DNA of 64,000 bases from Amycolatopsis eburnea (GCF_003937945.1 NZ_RSEC01000062.1:124001-188000); one strand, 5' to 3'. Counted from the first letter of the stretch, positions 41,353 through 50,093 are shown. Numbers and translations are program-made. Notes: generated from the sequence alone by a model not told the origin.

Positions 41353-41397
41353 CCCTCACCGCAGTCGCCGACGCAGAAGTCGGTACCACAGTGAGGG
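41353..41397 (+). promoter_or_regulatory. Leader hairpin upstream of helicase
   Basis: CCCTCAC (41353-41359) pairs with GTGAGGG (41391-41397), with an inner CCGAC/GTCGG pairing, and TTTT follows. It lies 40 bp upstream of the helicase start. A terminator-like structure in a 5' leader could attenuate transcription, or it could end an unseen short transcript. Confidence 0.35.
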
Positions 41398-41436
41398 TTT
41401 TCGCACGTCACAGCACTTGAGCGAGGGGGGACCGGC

Positions 41437-43173
41437 ATGACGGAGACGCAGCTCGGCGCGCCTCCCGCGGAGAAGGACTCGACCGCGCGCCCGCTGCGGG
41501 CGTGGCAGCGGCGGGCGCTCACCAAGTACCTGACGCAGAAGCCGAAGGACTTCCTCGCGGTGGCGACGCCCGGCGCCGGCAAGACGGTGTTCGGCCTGCG
41601 GATCGCCGCGGAGCTGCTGAGCGACCGCACGGTCGAGGCGATCACCATCGTCACGCCGACCGAGCACCTCAAGCACCAGTGGGCGGCCTCGGCCGCGGCG
41701 GCCGGCATCGCCATCGACTCGAACTTCCGCAACACCACCGGCGTCACGTCGTCGGACTACAACGGCGTCGCGCTGACGTACGCGCAGGTCGCGGCGCACC
41801 CGACCCTGCACCGGGTGCGCACGGAGAACCGCAAGACGCTGGTGATCCTCGACGAGATCCACCACGGCGGGGACGCGAAGAGCTGGGGTGACGCGATCCG
41901 CGAGGCCTTCACCCCGGCCGTGCGGCGCCTGTCGCTGACCGGGACGCCGTTCCGGTCCGACGACTCGGCCATCCCGTTCGTCACCTACGAGCCGGACGCG
42001 GGCGGGTTCCAGCGCAGCAAGGCCGACCACGCGTACGGCTACGCGGACGCGCTGGCCGACGGCGTGGTCCGGCCGGTCGTCTTCCTCGCGTACTCGGGCG
42101 AGGCCTCCTGGCGCACGAGCGCGGGGGAGGAGTTCACCGCGCGGCTCGGCGAGCCGCTGACCGCGGAGCAGAACGCCCGGGCGTGGCGCACGGCGCTCGA
42201 CCCGGCGGGCGAGTGGATCCCGGCGGTGCTGCAGGCCGCCGACACGCGGCTGTCGCAGGTCCGCCAGGGCGTGCCGGACGCGGGCGGCCTGGTCATCGCG
42301 ACCGACCAGGAGACGGCGCGGGCGTACGCGAAGATCCTGGAGCGCATCTCGGGCGAGGCCCCGACGCTGGTGCTGTCCGACGACCCGAAGGCGTCGGGCC
42401 GGATCAAGGAGTTCTCCGAGACCACCGAACGCTGGATCATCGCGGTCCGGATGGTCTCCGAAGGCGTCGACGTCCCGCGGCTGGCCGTGGGCGTGTACGC
42501 CACGAGCGCGTCGACCCCGCTGTTCTTCGCCCAGGCCATCGGCCGGTACGTGCGCGCCAGGAAGAAGGGCGAGACGGCGAGCGTCTTCCTGCCTTCGGTG
42601 CCGGTGCTGCTGGAGCTGGCCAGCGAGCTGGAGGCCCAGCGCGACCACGTGCTGGGCAAGCCGCACCGGGAGAAGGAAGGCTGGGAGGACGAGCTCCTCG
42701 CCCAGGCCAACCGCACCGAGGACGAGCCGGGCGAGGAGGAGAAGGCGTTCACCTCGCTGGGCGCCTCGGCCGAGCTCGACCAGGTCATCTACGACGGCAA
42801 CTCGTTCGGCACGGCGGTCTTCTCCGGCTCGGACGAGGAGCAGGAGTACCTGGGCCTGCCGGGGCTGCTGGAGCCCGACCAGGTCCGCGCGCTGCTGCGC
42901 AAGCGGCAGGAAGAGCAGATCGCCGACGAGAAGCGGCGCAAGCCGGCCAAGGAGGAGGCGCCCCCGCCGGCGGCGCGTCCCCAGTCGGTCAGCGAGCGGC
43001 TCGGCGCGTTGCGCAAGGAGCTGAACGCGCTGGTGGGCATGTACCACCACCGGACCAAGAAGCCGCACGGCGCGATCCACAACGAGCTGCGCCGGGTGTG
43101 TGGCGGCCCGGTGACCGCGATGGCGACCGTCGAGCAGCTCGAGGAGCGGATCGTCACCCTGCGGTCCTGGTAG
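41437..43173 (+). CDS. DEAD/DEAH-box (SF2) helicase
   Basis: A 578-residue superfamily-2 ATPase. The Q-like entry is RPLRAWQRRALTKYL, Walker A ATPGAGKTVFGLR (near 45), motif II LVILDEIHHGG (near 135), motif III SLTGTPFRSD (near 160), motif V RMVSEGVDVPRLAVGVYAT and motif VI QAIGRYVRARKKGE (near 370). A charged region and a C-terminal helical domain (SERLGALRKELNALVGMYHH) follow. The core resembles the type I restriction R-subunit/UvrB-like group, but no nuclease or methylase is nearby; a DNA or RNA repair role is inferred. GAGGGGGG precedes ATG 41437. Confidence 0.87.
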   Translation: MTETQLGAPPAEKDSTARPLRAWQRRALTKYLTQKPKDFLAVATPGAGKTVFGLRIAAELLSDRTVEAITIVTPTEHLKHQWAASAAAAGIAIDSNFRNTTGVTSSDYNGVALTYAQVAAHPTLHRVRTENRKTLVILDEIHHGGDAKSWGDAIREAFTPAVRRLSLTGTPFRSDDSAIPFVTYEPDAGGFQRSKADHAYGYADALADGVVRPVVFLAYSGEASWRTSAGEEFTARLGEPLTAEQNARAWRTALDPAGEWIPAVLQAADTRLSQVRQGVPDAGGLVIATDQETARAYAKILERISGEAPTLVLSDDPKASGRIKEFSETTERWIIAVRMVSEGVDVPRLAVGVYATSASTPLFFAQAIGRYVRARKKGETASVFLPSVPVLLELASELEAQRDHVLGKPHREKEGWEDELLAQANRTEDEPGEEEKAFTSLGASAELDQVIYDGNSFGTAVFSGSDEEQEYLGLPGLLEPDQVRALLRKRQEEQIADEKRRKPAKEEAPPPAARPQSVSERLGALRKELNALVGMYHHRTKKPHGAIHNELRRVCGGPVTAMATVEQLEERIVTLRSW

Positions 43174-43514
43174 GCGTCGCCCGAGAGGCTGAAGCTCGGG
43201 TGATCACGGTCCGTTCCTGGTACGGACCAGTCGAGGTGTGACGCTCCGTGCCGCCGGTGTCACCACCGGCCTGCCCGGACGTCCTCGTTCCCGTGGTGCG
43301 ACGGGCACTTTCGCGCACCAAGTTCGCAAGTCGGCGACCAATCACGCGCCGGACGCGTGGGTTCGCCACAGGTTGCGCTGGGTGTACCCCGAAGGAGTAC
43401 CTTCACGGCGTCACGAAACCTGGATGTAACACTGAGTGAGTGCCGGCGATCACATCGTCAGCGGATCTGCTCTTTCCGGGCAAGGTTCAGCCCGTGTTGC
43501 CGAACCGTGTCCAA
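43174..43514. other. Intergenic region upstream of the sugar ABC operon
   Basis: No supported gene. A 7-bp hairpin GGTCCGT/ACGGACC at 43208-43228 follows the helicase stop by 35 bp and may end its transcript. The remainder is of moderate GC and is probably promoter-proximal DNA for the xylF-like gene. Confidence 0.5.
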
Positions 43515-43544
43515 TTGGTGTCATTTAATCGATCCAGCTATCTT
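43515..43544 (+). promoter_or_regulatory. Candidate promoter of the xylFGH-like operon
   Basis: TTGGTG (43515-43520) and TATCTT (43539-43544) are 18 bp apart, a reasonable -35/-10 pair in a locally AT-rich stretch. The predicted start point near 43551 falls just before the perfect inverted repeat at 43563. Confidence 0.45.
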
Positions 43545-43562
43545 CCCCGCAGCCGCTCAGCG

Positions 43563-43589
43563 GCATATGTTGTCGCCCACAACATATGC
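43563..43589. promoter_or_regulatory. 27-bp perfect inverted repeat, probable ROK repressor operator
   Basis: GCATATGTTGT and ACAACATATGC are exact inverted 11-bp arms around CGCCC. The arms are AT-rich in very GC-rich surroundings, lie just downstream of the predicted transcription start and 100 bp before the xylF-like ATG. The operon's last gene encodes a ROK-family repressor, the natural candidate to bind here. Confidence 0.7.
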
Positions 43590-43688
43590 GCGTCGGTGCG
43601 CCGGGCCTCTCCGGATCACCGCCCCGCACGGCCCGAGACGACGTCGACGGCCGCTCGTCACCAATGCTTGGATCCGGAAGGAACGAGG

Positions 43689-44825
43689 ATGCGCAGCAGA
43701 ACCCTTACCCTCCTCGCCGCCACGGTGAGCACCGGCCTGGTGCTGACCGCTTGCGGTGCCAACAGTTCGAACAGCGGGGGCACGGGGAGCAGCTCCGCTT
43801 CCTCGTCCGCGCAGGCCGGCGGCGGTGCCAACGGCAAGGTCGGCGTCATCCTGCCGGAGACCGCCACCTCGGCGCGCTGGGAGGCCTTCGACAAGCCGAT
43901 GCTGACCGCGGCGCTGACCGCGCAGGGCTTCGAGGTCGACGTCCAGAACGCCCAGGGCGACAACCAGAAGTTCTCCACCCTGGCCGACGGCTTCATCAGC
44001 TCCGGCGTCAAGGTCCTGGTCATCGCCCCCGGTGACCCGGCCGTCGGTGCCGCGGTCGAGGCCAAGGCGAAGACCGCGGGCATCCCGGTCATCGACTACG
44101 ACCGCCCGAGCCTCGGCGGCTCCGCCGACTACTACGTCTCGTTCGACAACGAGAAGGTCGGCCAGCTGCAGGGCCAGGCCATGGCCGACGCGCTGAAGAG
44201 CAAGGCCGGCGCGGGCGTCGTCCAGATCGAGGGCGCCCCGACCGACAACAACGCCACGCTGTTCACCAAGGGCCAGGACTCCGTCCTCGAGCCGCTGTTC
44301 TCGGCGGGCACCCTGAAGCGCATCCAGAAGCAGCCGATCAACGACTGGGACAACCAGCTCGGCGGCACGACGTTCGAGCAGATCTTCACCGCCAACGGCG
44401 GCAAGGTCGACGGCGTCGTCGCGGCGAACGACGGCCTGGCCGGCGCGGTCATCACCATCCTCAAGAAGAACGGCCTCAACGGCAAGGTCCCGGTCACCGG
44501 CCAGGACGCCACCGCCGACGGCCTGATGGCGGTCATGCGCGGCGACCAGTACATGACGGTCTTCAAGCCGATCAAGGAAGAGGCCGAGGCCACCGCCAAG
44601 CTGGCCGCCGCCCTCGCCAAGGGCGACACCGCCGGCGCGGACGCGATCGCCACGGGCAAGCTGCACGACCCGAAGAACAACCGCGACATCAAGTCCGTGC
44701 TGCTCAACCCGACGACGATCCTGGAGAAGGACGTCAAGACCGTCGTCACCCAGGGCTACGTGAAGGCCGCCGAGATCTGCGGTGGCGACCTCGCCGCCAA
44801 GTGCACCTCGCTCGGCATCTCCTGA
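43689..44825 (+). CDS. xylF: Sugar ABC transporter substrate-binding lipoprotein (XylF-like)
   Basis: A 378-residue lipoprotein with lipobox VLTAC (Cys near 21), a Ser/Gly linker and a type-1 periplasmic binding fold: GVILPETATSARWEAFDKP, the ligand-contacting IDYDRPSLGGSADYYVSFDN (near 138), QIEGAPTDNNATLF, and VAANDGLAGAVITILKKNG ending in VPVTGQDAT. These blocks match D-xylose binding proteins, so xylose or a related pentose is the likely ligand. GAACGAGG precedes ATG 43689. It is followed by an intercistronic hairpin that may keep its mRNA more abundant than the rest of the operon. Confidence 0.85.
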   Translation: MRSRTLTLLAATVSTGLVLTACGANSSNSGGTGSSSASSSAQAGGGANGKVGVILPETATSARWEAFDKPMLTAALTAQGFEVDVQNAQGDNQKFSTLADGFISSGVKVLVIAPGDPAVGAAVEAKAKTAGIPVIDYDRPSLGGSADYYVSFDNEKVGQLQGQAMADALKSKAGAGVVQIEGAPTDNNATLFTKGQDSVLEPLFSAGTLKRIQKQPINDWDNQLGGTTFEQIFTANGGKVDGVVAANDGLAGAVITILKKNGLNGKVPVTGQDATADGLMAVMRGDQYMTVFKPIKEEAEATAKLAAALAKGDTAGADAIATGKLHDPKNNRDIKSVLLNPTTILEKDVKTVVTQGYVKAAEICGGDLAAKCTSLGIS

Positions 44826-44849
44826 GCCGTCCGCTCAACCCATGAACAG

Positions 44850-44890
44850 CCGGGCCGGGACGCGCACCCCGACGGCGCGTCCCGGCCCGG
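44850..44890 (+). terminator. Intercistronic stem-loop between xylF- and xylG-like genes
   Basis: A perfect 16-bp stem (CCGGGCCGGGACGCGC and its complement) with a 9-nt loop lies 25 bp after the xylF stop and 25 bp before the next start. It has no T-run, so it is more likely to stabilise the upstream mRNA or cause partial termination. Confidence 0.65.
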
Positions 44891-44915
44891 TCCCCACCCA
44901 GGAGTAAAGCCAGCC

Positions 44916-45689
44916 ATGAGTGAGCCCATCCTCGAGATCAAGGGCCTGAACAAGAGCTTCGGCCCCGTCCACGTCCTCCACGACGTGGACTTCGACGTGC
45001 GTGCGGGCGAAGTGACCGCCCTGGTCGGCGACAACGGCGCCGGCAAGTCGACCCTCGTCAAGTGCATCGCCGGCATCCACCCGTACGACTCGGGGGCCGT
45101 GCGGTTCAACGGGCAGGACGCCCACATCCGGGGGCCGAAGGACGCCGCCGACCTCGGCATCGAGGTCGTCTACCAGGACCTCGCGCTCGCCGACAACCTC
45201 GACATCGTCCAGAACATGTTCCTCGGCCGCGAGCGCGGGAGCAGCTGGAAGCTGGACGAAGCCAGCATGGAGAAGGCCGCGCGCGAGACGCTGGCCTCCC
45301 TGTCGGTGCGGACCGTGAAGTCGGTCCGGACGCCGGTCTCCTCGCTGTCCGGTGGTCAGCGCCAGACCGTCGCCATCGCGAAGTCGGTGCTGTGGAACAG
45401 CAAGGTCGTCGTGCTCGACGAGCCGACCGCCGCGCTCGGTGTCGCGCAGACCCGGCAGGTGCTGGACCTGGTCCGCCGCCTGGCCGAGCAGGGCCTGGGC
45501 GTCGTGCTGATCAGCCACAACATGGCCGACGTGTTCGAGGTCGCCGACCGCATCGCCGTCCTCTACCTCGGCCGCCTCGTCGCCGAGGTGCACACGAAGG
45601 ACGTCACCCACGGCCAGGTCGTGGAACTGATCACCGCCGGTCGCTCCGGTGACCTCGGCCTGGCCCGGCCCGAAGCCGTGGTCCTGTGA
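44916..45689 (+). CDS. xylG: Sugar ABC transporter ATP-binding protein, single domain
   Basis: A 257-residue single-domain ATPase: Walker A GDNGAGKST (near 38), Q-loop VVYQDLALADNLD (near 87), signature SSLSGGQRQTVAIAKSV (near 140), Walker B KVVVLDEPTAALG (near 163) and H-loop VLISHNMAD (near 195). Classical XylG/RbsA proteins have two fused ATPase domains of about 500 residues; this one has a single domain and must work as a homodimer. AGGAG lies 11 nt before ATG 44916. The 3' end overlaps the permease gene by 4 bp if its GTG start is used. Confidence 0.88.
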   Translation: MSEPILEIKGLNKSFGPVHVLHDVDFDVRAGEVTALVGDNGAGKSTLVKCIAGIHPYDSGAVRFNGQDAHIRGPKDAADLGIEVVYQDLALADNLDIVQNMFLGRERGSSWKLDEASMEKAARETLASLSVRTVKSVRTPVSSLSGGQRQTVAIAKSVLWNSKVVVLDEPTAALGVAQTRQVLDLVRRLAEQGLGVVLISHNMADVFEVADRIAVLYLGRLVAEVHTKDVTHGQVVELITAGRSGDLGLARPEAVVL

Positions 45690-47173
45690 GCGGGAAGAAA
45701 GAACCGGAAATGACTGAAACCCCTGCCAAGCACGAGGTCGGCAGCCCCGCCGACGCGCTCGCGCAGACCCAGAACCCGACCGCGGCGATCTCCGACTTCG
45801 GCATCGACACGACATCGATGTCAACCGGGGAAGCGATCCGCGACTACTTCGCCCGCCTGCGGGCCGGCGAGCTCGGCGCGCTGCCGTCGCTGTTCGGCCT
45901 GCTCGTGCTCGTCATCCTGTTCACGGCGCTGTCGGACAACTTCCTCACGCTCGCGAACATCGCCAACGTCTTCCCGCAGGGCGCCGGCGTGATCATCATC
46001 GCGATGGGCATCGTCTTCGTGCTGCTGCTCGGCGAAATCGACCTCGCCGCCGGTGTCGCGTCCGGTACCGCCGCGTCGGTGATGGCCCTGCACTACGTGC
46101 ACGCCGGGAACCTGCTGGGCTCCATGGGCACCGGCGTGTTCGTCACGTTCATCGCGGTCCTCGCGGTGGCCATGCTGCTGTCGGCCTACCAGCGGATCTG
46201 GGCCGGCGCCGCGCTGTCGCTGATCGGCCTGCTGATCGTCGCGGTCGGCGTGCCGGCCAACGCGTGGCTGGAGATCCTGCTGGCCATCTGCGTCGGCACC
46301 GCGATCGGCTGCATCACCGGCTTCCTCGTGTCGAAGATCGGCATGCCGTCCTTCGTCGTGACCCTGGCGCTGTTCATCGTGTGGCAGGGCGTGCTGCTGC
46401 AGTTCATCGGTGAGGGCGGCACGATCGGCATCACGAACTCCGACGTCCTGTACAAGATCGCCAACGGCAACCTGAGCGTCCTGGGCAGCTGGATCTTCTT
46501 CCTCATCGCGGCCGGCGGCTTCGCCGTGGTCACGCTGCTCAGCCACTTCAAGCGGCTCCAGCGCGGCCTGGTCGTCCAGCCGACGCCGCTGGTGCTGATC
46601 AAGGTCGGCGCGCTCGTCGTCCTCTCGGCGCTGGGCACGTGGCTGCTGACGGTCAACCGCTCGCCGAACAAGGCGGTCGTCACCATCCAGGGCATCCCGT
46701 ACGTCATCCCGGTGATGCTGGTGCTGCTGGTGGCCGGGACCTACGTGCTGAACCGGACCAAGTACGGCCGCTACGTCTACGCGGTCGGCGGCAACAAGGA
46801 AGCCGCCCGCCGCGCCGGTATCGACGTGCCGAAGATCCGCGCGAGCGTGTTCGTCATCGGCTCGGCGATCGCGGCCATCGGCGGCATCGTCGCCGCGTCG
46901 AAGGTCGGTTCGGTCAGCCCGCAGTCCGGTGGCCTGAACACGCTGCTGTTCTCGGTGGGCGCCGCGGTCATCGGCGGCACGTCGCTGTTCGGCGGCAAGG
47001 GCCGGGTGGCCGACGCCGTCGTCGGTGGCCTGGTGATCGCCGTGGTCATCAACGGCCTGGGCCTGCTCAAGCAGCCGGCCGCGGTGGTCAACATCGTCAC
47101 CGGTCTGGTCCTGCTGCTCGCCGCCACGGTCGACGCGCTGTCCCGGCGCCGCGCGGCTGCGTCGGCGCGCTGA
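45686..47173 (+). CDS. xylH: Sugar ABC transporter permease (XylH-like)
   Basis: A 495-residue membrane protein, long for its class, with a 60-residue hydrophilic N-terminus and about 12 segments. Typical blocks are GEIDLAAGVASGTAASVMAL (near 113), KIGMPSFVVTLALFIVWQG (near 215), NRTKYGRYVYAVGGNKEAAR with RAGIDVPK (near 360; the loop that contacts the ATPase) and the GGTSLFGGKGRVADAVVGG ending. GTG 45686 overlaps the ATPase stop; ATG 45710 (MTETPAKHEVG) is a good alternative. Confidence 0.87.
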   Translation: MSGKKEPEMTETPAKHEVGSPADALAQTQNPTAAISDFGIDTTSMSTGEAIRDYFARLRAGELGALPSLFGLLVLVILFTALSDNFLTLANIANVFPQGAGVIIIAMGIVFVLLLGEIDLAAGVASGTAASVMALHYVHAGNLLGSMGTGVFVTFIAVLAVAMLLSAYQRIWAGAALSLIGLLIVAVGVPANAWLEILLAICVGTAIGCITGFLVSKIGMPSFVVTLALFIVWQGVLLQFIGEGGTIGITNSDVLYKIANGNLSVLGSWIFFLIAAGGFAVVTLLSHFKRLQRGLVVQPTPLVLIKVGALVVLSALGTWLLTVNRSPNKAVVTIQGIPYVIPVMLVLLVAGTYVLNRTKYGRYVYAVGGNKEAARRAGIDVPKIRASVFVIGSAIAAIGGIVAASKVGSVSPQSGGLNTLLFSVGAAVIGGTSLFGGKGRVADAVVGGLVIAVVINGLGLLKQPAAVVNIVTGLVLLLAATVDALSRRRAAASAR

Positions 47174-47184
47174 ACCAGCATGGA

Positions 47185-48366
47185 ATGATAAAGCCCGTGA
47201 CCAGCACACCCGTTGCACGACCGGACGAGGTGCGCCGGCACAACCGCACGACCCTGCTCCGCCTGCTGCACGTCGGCGGGCCGAGCACCCGGGCGACCCT
47301 GGCCGCCGAGCTGGGGCTCAACCGGAGCACGATCAAGACCCTCGTCGACGGGCTCGCCGAAGCCGGCGTCGTCGAGGAGAAGGTGCCGAGGCCGGGACGA
47401 GGGGCGGGCCGCCCCTCGCTCCTGGTCCTGCCCCAGCCGCACGCGGCGGTCGTGCTCGCGGTCGACCTGCAGGTCGAGCACGTCGCGATCGCGCTGGTCG
47501 GGCTGGGCGGGCAGATCCTGGGCCGCAACAGCTGGAACCTGCGTGGCCGGATGGGCCAGCCCGACGAGGTCATCACGCACGTCATCGAGTCGACGGCCAT
47601 CCTGGCCGGCGACCTCGACGTGACCCCGGTGGCGGCCGGGGTGTCGGTGCCCGGCGTCATCCGGCGCGCGGACGGGCACGTGCACGAGGCCCCGAACCTG
47701 CGCTGGACCGACGTCGCACTGGGCGAGCGGCTCGGCGGGGTGCTGCAGATCCCGATCCTGGTCGGCAACGACGCCGAGTTCGGCGCGGTGGCCGAGCACC
47801 TGCGCGGGGCCGCCCGCGGGGCGTCCGACATCGTCTACATCTCGGCGGACGTCGGCGTCGGCGGCGGCGTCATCGCCGAAGGCTCGCCCCTGCGCGGCGG
47901 CTCGGGGTACGTCGGCGAGATCGGGCACATGGTGATCCGCCCGGACGGCCGCCCCTGCTACTGCGGCAGCAGCGGCTGCTGGGAGACCGAGGTCGGCGAA
48001 GCGGCGCTGTGCCGGGCCCTCGGGCTCCCGGAGGACACGCCGCGCGGCGCGATCCTGTTCGAGCTGCGCGAGCTGGGCCGCGCCCCGGAAACGGCGCTCA
48101 CGCGGCTGGCGGAGTTCGCCGAGTGGCTGACGCTCGGGCTGATCAACGTCGTCAACCTGCTGGGCCCGCAGCTGGTGATCCTCGGCGACCTGCTGACGGT
48201 GCTGCCGGAGGCGGTGCTGCGGCACGTCGGCGCGGAAGTGCGGCGGCGCAGCCTGGTCAGCCGGGCGGTCGGCGGCACCCGGATCGTGAGTTCCGCGCTG
48301 GGGGCCGACGTGAAGCTGCTGGGGGCCGCCGAAGTGGCGTTCGAAGTCGTGCTGGATTCTGTCTGA
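47185..48366 (+). CDS. ROK-family transcriptional repressor (XylR/NagC-like)
   Basis: A 393-residue regulator with an N-terminal winged helix (RATLAAELGLNRSTIKTLVD, near 35-55; wing PRPGRGAGRPS) and a ROK sugar-kinase-like domain. ATP-site remnants appear in VLAVDLQVEHVAIALVG, the ROK zinc motif reads CYCGSSGCWETE (near 255) and the sugar-binding EIGHM lies near 243. It is expected to repress the xylFGH-like genes until the sugar binds, acting on the inverted repeat at 43563-43589. ATG 47185 lies 12 bp after the permease stop; GTG 47197 is an alternative. Confidence 0.88.
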   Translation: MIKPVTSTPVARPDEVRRHNRTTLLRLLHVGGPSTRATLAAELGLNRSTIKTLVDGLAEAGVVEEKVPRPGRGAGRPSLLVLPQPHAAVVLAVDLQVEHVAIALVGLGGQILGRNSWNLRGRMGQPDEVITHVIESTAILAGDLDVTPVAAGVSVPGVIRRADGHVHEAPNLRWTDVALGERLGGVLQIPILVGNDAEFGAVAEHLRGAARGASDIVYISADVGVGGGVIAEGSPLRGGSGYVGEIGHMVIRPDGRPCYCGSSGCWETEVGEAALCRALGLPEDTPRGAILFELRELGRAPETALTRLAEFAEWLTLGLINVVNLLGPQLVILGDLLTVLPEAVLRHVGAEVRRRSLVSRAVGGTRIVSSALGADVKLLGAAEVAFEVVLDSV

Positions 48367-48446
48367 TTTCCTGTCCGGTTTCGTGTCCGGAATCACGGCT
48401 TTTCGCGGCCGTACCGTGATAAAGGCCACGCACTCTGCAAGATGCA

Positions 48447-48484
48447 GAAAGGCGGCCGGTGCCTGTGCGCACCGGCCGCCTTTC
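48447..48484. terminator. Bidirectional terminator
   Basis: A perfect 16-bp stem (GAAAGGCGGCCGGTGC and complement) with a 6-nt loop separates the convergent ROK and zinc-ribbon genes; TTTC/GAAA at the base gives short U-tracts both ways. Confidence 0.78.
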
Positions 48485-48495
48485 GCGTGTCGGGG

Positions 48496-48675
48496 TTACC
48501 GCTGGATGTCGGCGGACAGTTCCTTGAGCTTGGCCTCGTGCTCGCGGGCGTGGTGCCCGCAGAAGAGCAGTTCGCCACCTCCGGAGAGGATGGCGCGTAC
48601 CTGAGCTGCTGCTCCGCACCGGTCACAGCGGTCGGCGGCGGTCAGTTCGGGGCGGGTGAGCGTTGGCGTTGTCAT
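48496..48675 (-). CDS. Small zinc-ribbon protein (DUF7455)
   Basis: A 59-residue protein: TPTLTRPELTAADRCDRCGA, then GGGELLFCGHHAREHEAKLKEL. CxxC and CGHH could bind one zinc ion. It is a widespread actinobacterial family without an assigned function. GGAGGG lies 6 nt before ATG 48675. The upstream leader contains a GGCACCGG/CCGGTGCC hairpin at 48695-48714. Confidence 0.85.
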   Translation of the reverse strand: MTTPTLTRPELTAADRCDRCGAAAQVRAILSGGGELLFCGHHAREHEAKLKELSADIQR

Positions 48676-48941
48676 GGGGGTCTCCCTCCGTCCCGGCACC
48701 GGTTGCCCGGTGCCATCGATCCAGCTACGCCCACTTCGGAACGCTGCCGCTGGCGGCGATCGCCTTCGGCTCCGCGGTGTTCGTGCTTCCACTCTTCCAG
48801 ACGTTTCGCGGCTCGCAAGTGTTCCCGCGCCGGTGGGACCTGAGTCACGTCGATTTACCCCGGATGCCGTAGCCGGATCCCGCAATGCAGGAGACGAATA
48901 CCCGGAGAGTTACGTTTTCCGTGGTCAGGCACCATGGAGCC

Positions 48942-49823
48942 GTGAGTACGGTGACAACCCGCCGACGGCTTTCCGCGGTCCCCGCACCGCTCTTGTTCGT
49001 TCTCAGCGGAATTTCGATGTACGCCGGAGCGGCGGTGGCGGTCGACCTTTTCGGCCACGCGACCCCGGCCGGAGTGGCCTGGCTCCGCTGCCTCGGCGCG
49101 GCGGCGGTCCTCCTCGCCTGGCGCCGCCCGCCCCGAGCGGCGTGGCAAGGCCGCCGGCTCCTGCTGGCGATCGTGTTCGGCGTGGTGACGGCGGGCATGA
49201 ACGTGCTCTTCTACGAGGCGATCGCGAGGCTCCCGCTGGGCACGGTGGTGGCCCTGGAGTTCGCGGGCCCGGTCCTGGTGGCGGCCCTGGGCTCGCGAAC
49301 GCTGCGCGACGTGCTGGCGCTGGTCCTGGTGGCCTGCGGCGTGGTGGCGATCGCGGACGTCCGCATCGCGGGCTCGTTCCTGGGCGTGGCCTTCGCCCTG
49401 GCCGCGGCGGCGGCCTGGGCCGGCTACATCCTCCTGGGCAAGCGAGTGGCGGTCGACGGCGACGGCATAGACAGCCTGGCCATCGGCTTCGCGGCGGCGA
49501 CGGTGGTGTTGTCGCCGCTGGCGCTGGGGACGGGGGAGCTGTGGACGTCGCCGCGGATGCTGCTGCTGGGGGTGGGGGTCGGGGTGCTGTCGACGGTGGT
49601 GCCGTACGCACTGGACCAGGTGGTCTTGCGTCGCCTGGGCCAGGCCCGGTTCGCGGTGCTGCTGGCGCTGCTGCCGGTGACGGCCGGCGTGATGGGGTTC
49701 CTGCTGCTGGGGCAGGTGCCTTCGGTCCCGGAGGCACTGGGGACGCTGGCGGTGGTGGCCGGGGTGGCGTTGCGGAGCCGGGACGGCGCGGAGCGGGCGG
49801 CGGGGGTGGAGCCGCCGGGGTGA
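48942..49823 (+). CDS. EamA/RhtA-type drug-metabolite exporter
   Basis: A 293-residue membrane protein with ten segments and two EamA repeats (about 12-140 and 150-290). Typical blocks are SGISMYAGAAVAVDLFG, the NVLFYEAIARLPLGTVVALE helix, and the second-repeat VVPYALDQVVLRRLGQARFA. RhtA-like members export amino acids such as threonine or homoserine; the substrate here is unassigned. The start is uncertain: GTG 48942 gives the usual length, while ATG 48885 would add 19 polar residues. Confidence 0.85.
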   Translation: MSTVTTRRRLSAVPAPLLFVLSGISMYAGAAVAVDLFGHATPAGVAWLRCLGAAAVLLAWRRPPRAAWQGRRLLLAIVFGVVTAGMNVLFYEAIARLPLGTVVALEFAGPVLVAALGSRTLRDVLALVLVACGVVAIADVRIAGSFLGVAFALAAAAAWAGYILLGKRVAVDGDGIDSLAIGFAAATVVLSPLALGTGELWTSPRMLLLGVGVGVLSTVVPYALDQVVLRRLGQARFAVLLALLPVTAGVMGFLLLGQVPSVPEALGTLAVVAGVALRSRDGAERAAGVEPPG

Positions 49824-49964
49824 GGGGGGGCGCTGCCGCGGCGGCTACGCTCGCTGCCCTTCCGCCGGCATGCGGCGGTTCGCCGTGGACGGCCATCGCC
49901 AACCGCACGAGCCTCGGCGCACCCGCCTGCTCTGACTGACTCGCTCGGCAATTCGCCCGCCTTG

Positions 49965-50093
49965 CCCAGACCCGCACCCCGGCCGCCGAACACCGCCGAA
50001 CCCCCGCCCAGCCCCGCACCCCGGCCGCGCCGAGCACCGCCGAACCTCTGCCCAGACCCGCACCCCGGCCGCGCCGGACACCGCCACCCCCCG
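49965..50093. repeat. Three tandem 42-44 bp repeats
   Basis: Copies begin at 49965, 50007 and 50051, each starting CCCAGMCCCGCACCCCGGCC and ending in ACCGCC plus a C-rich tail. They lie in the 540-bp gene-free stretch (49824-50366) between the exporter and the glutamine-synthetase-like gene. The high C content and near identity point to a minisatellite prone to copy-number change. Confidence 0.75.

Noticed and set aside
49965..50093. Tandem repeats as a CRISPR array
   Set aside because: The copies are directly adjacent without unique spacers and no cas gene is present.
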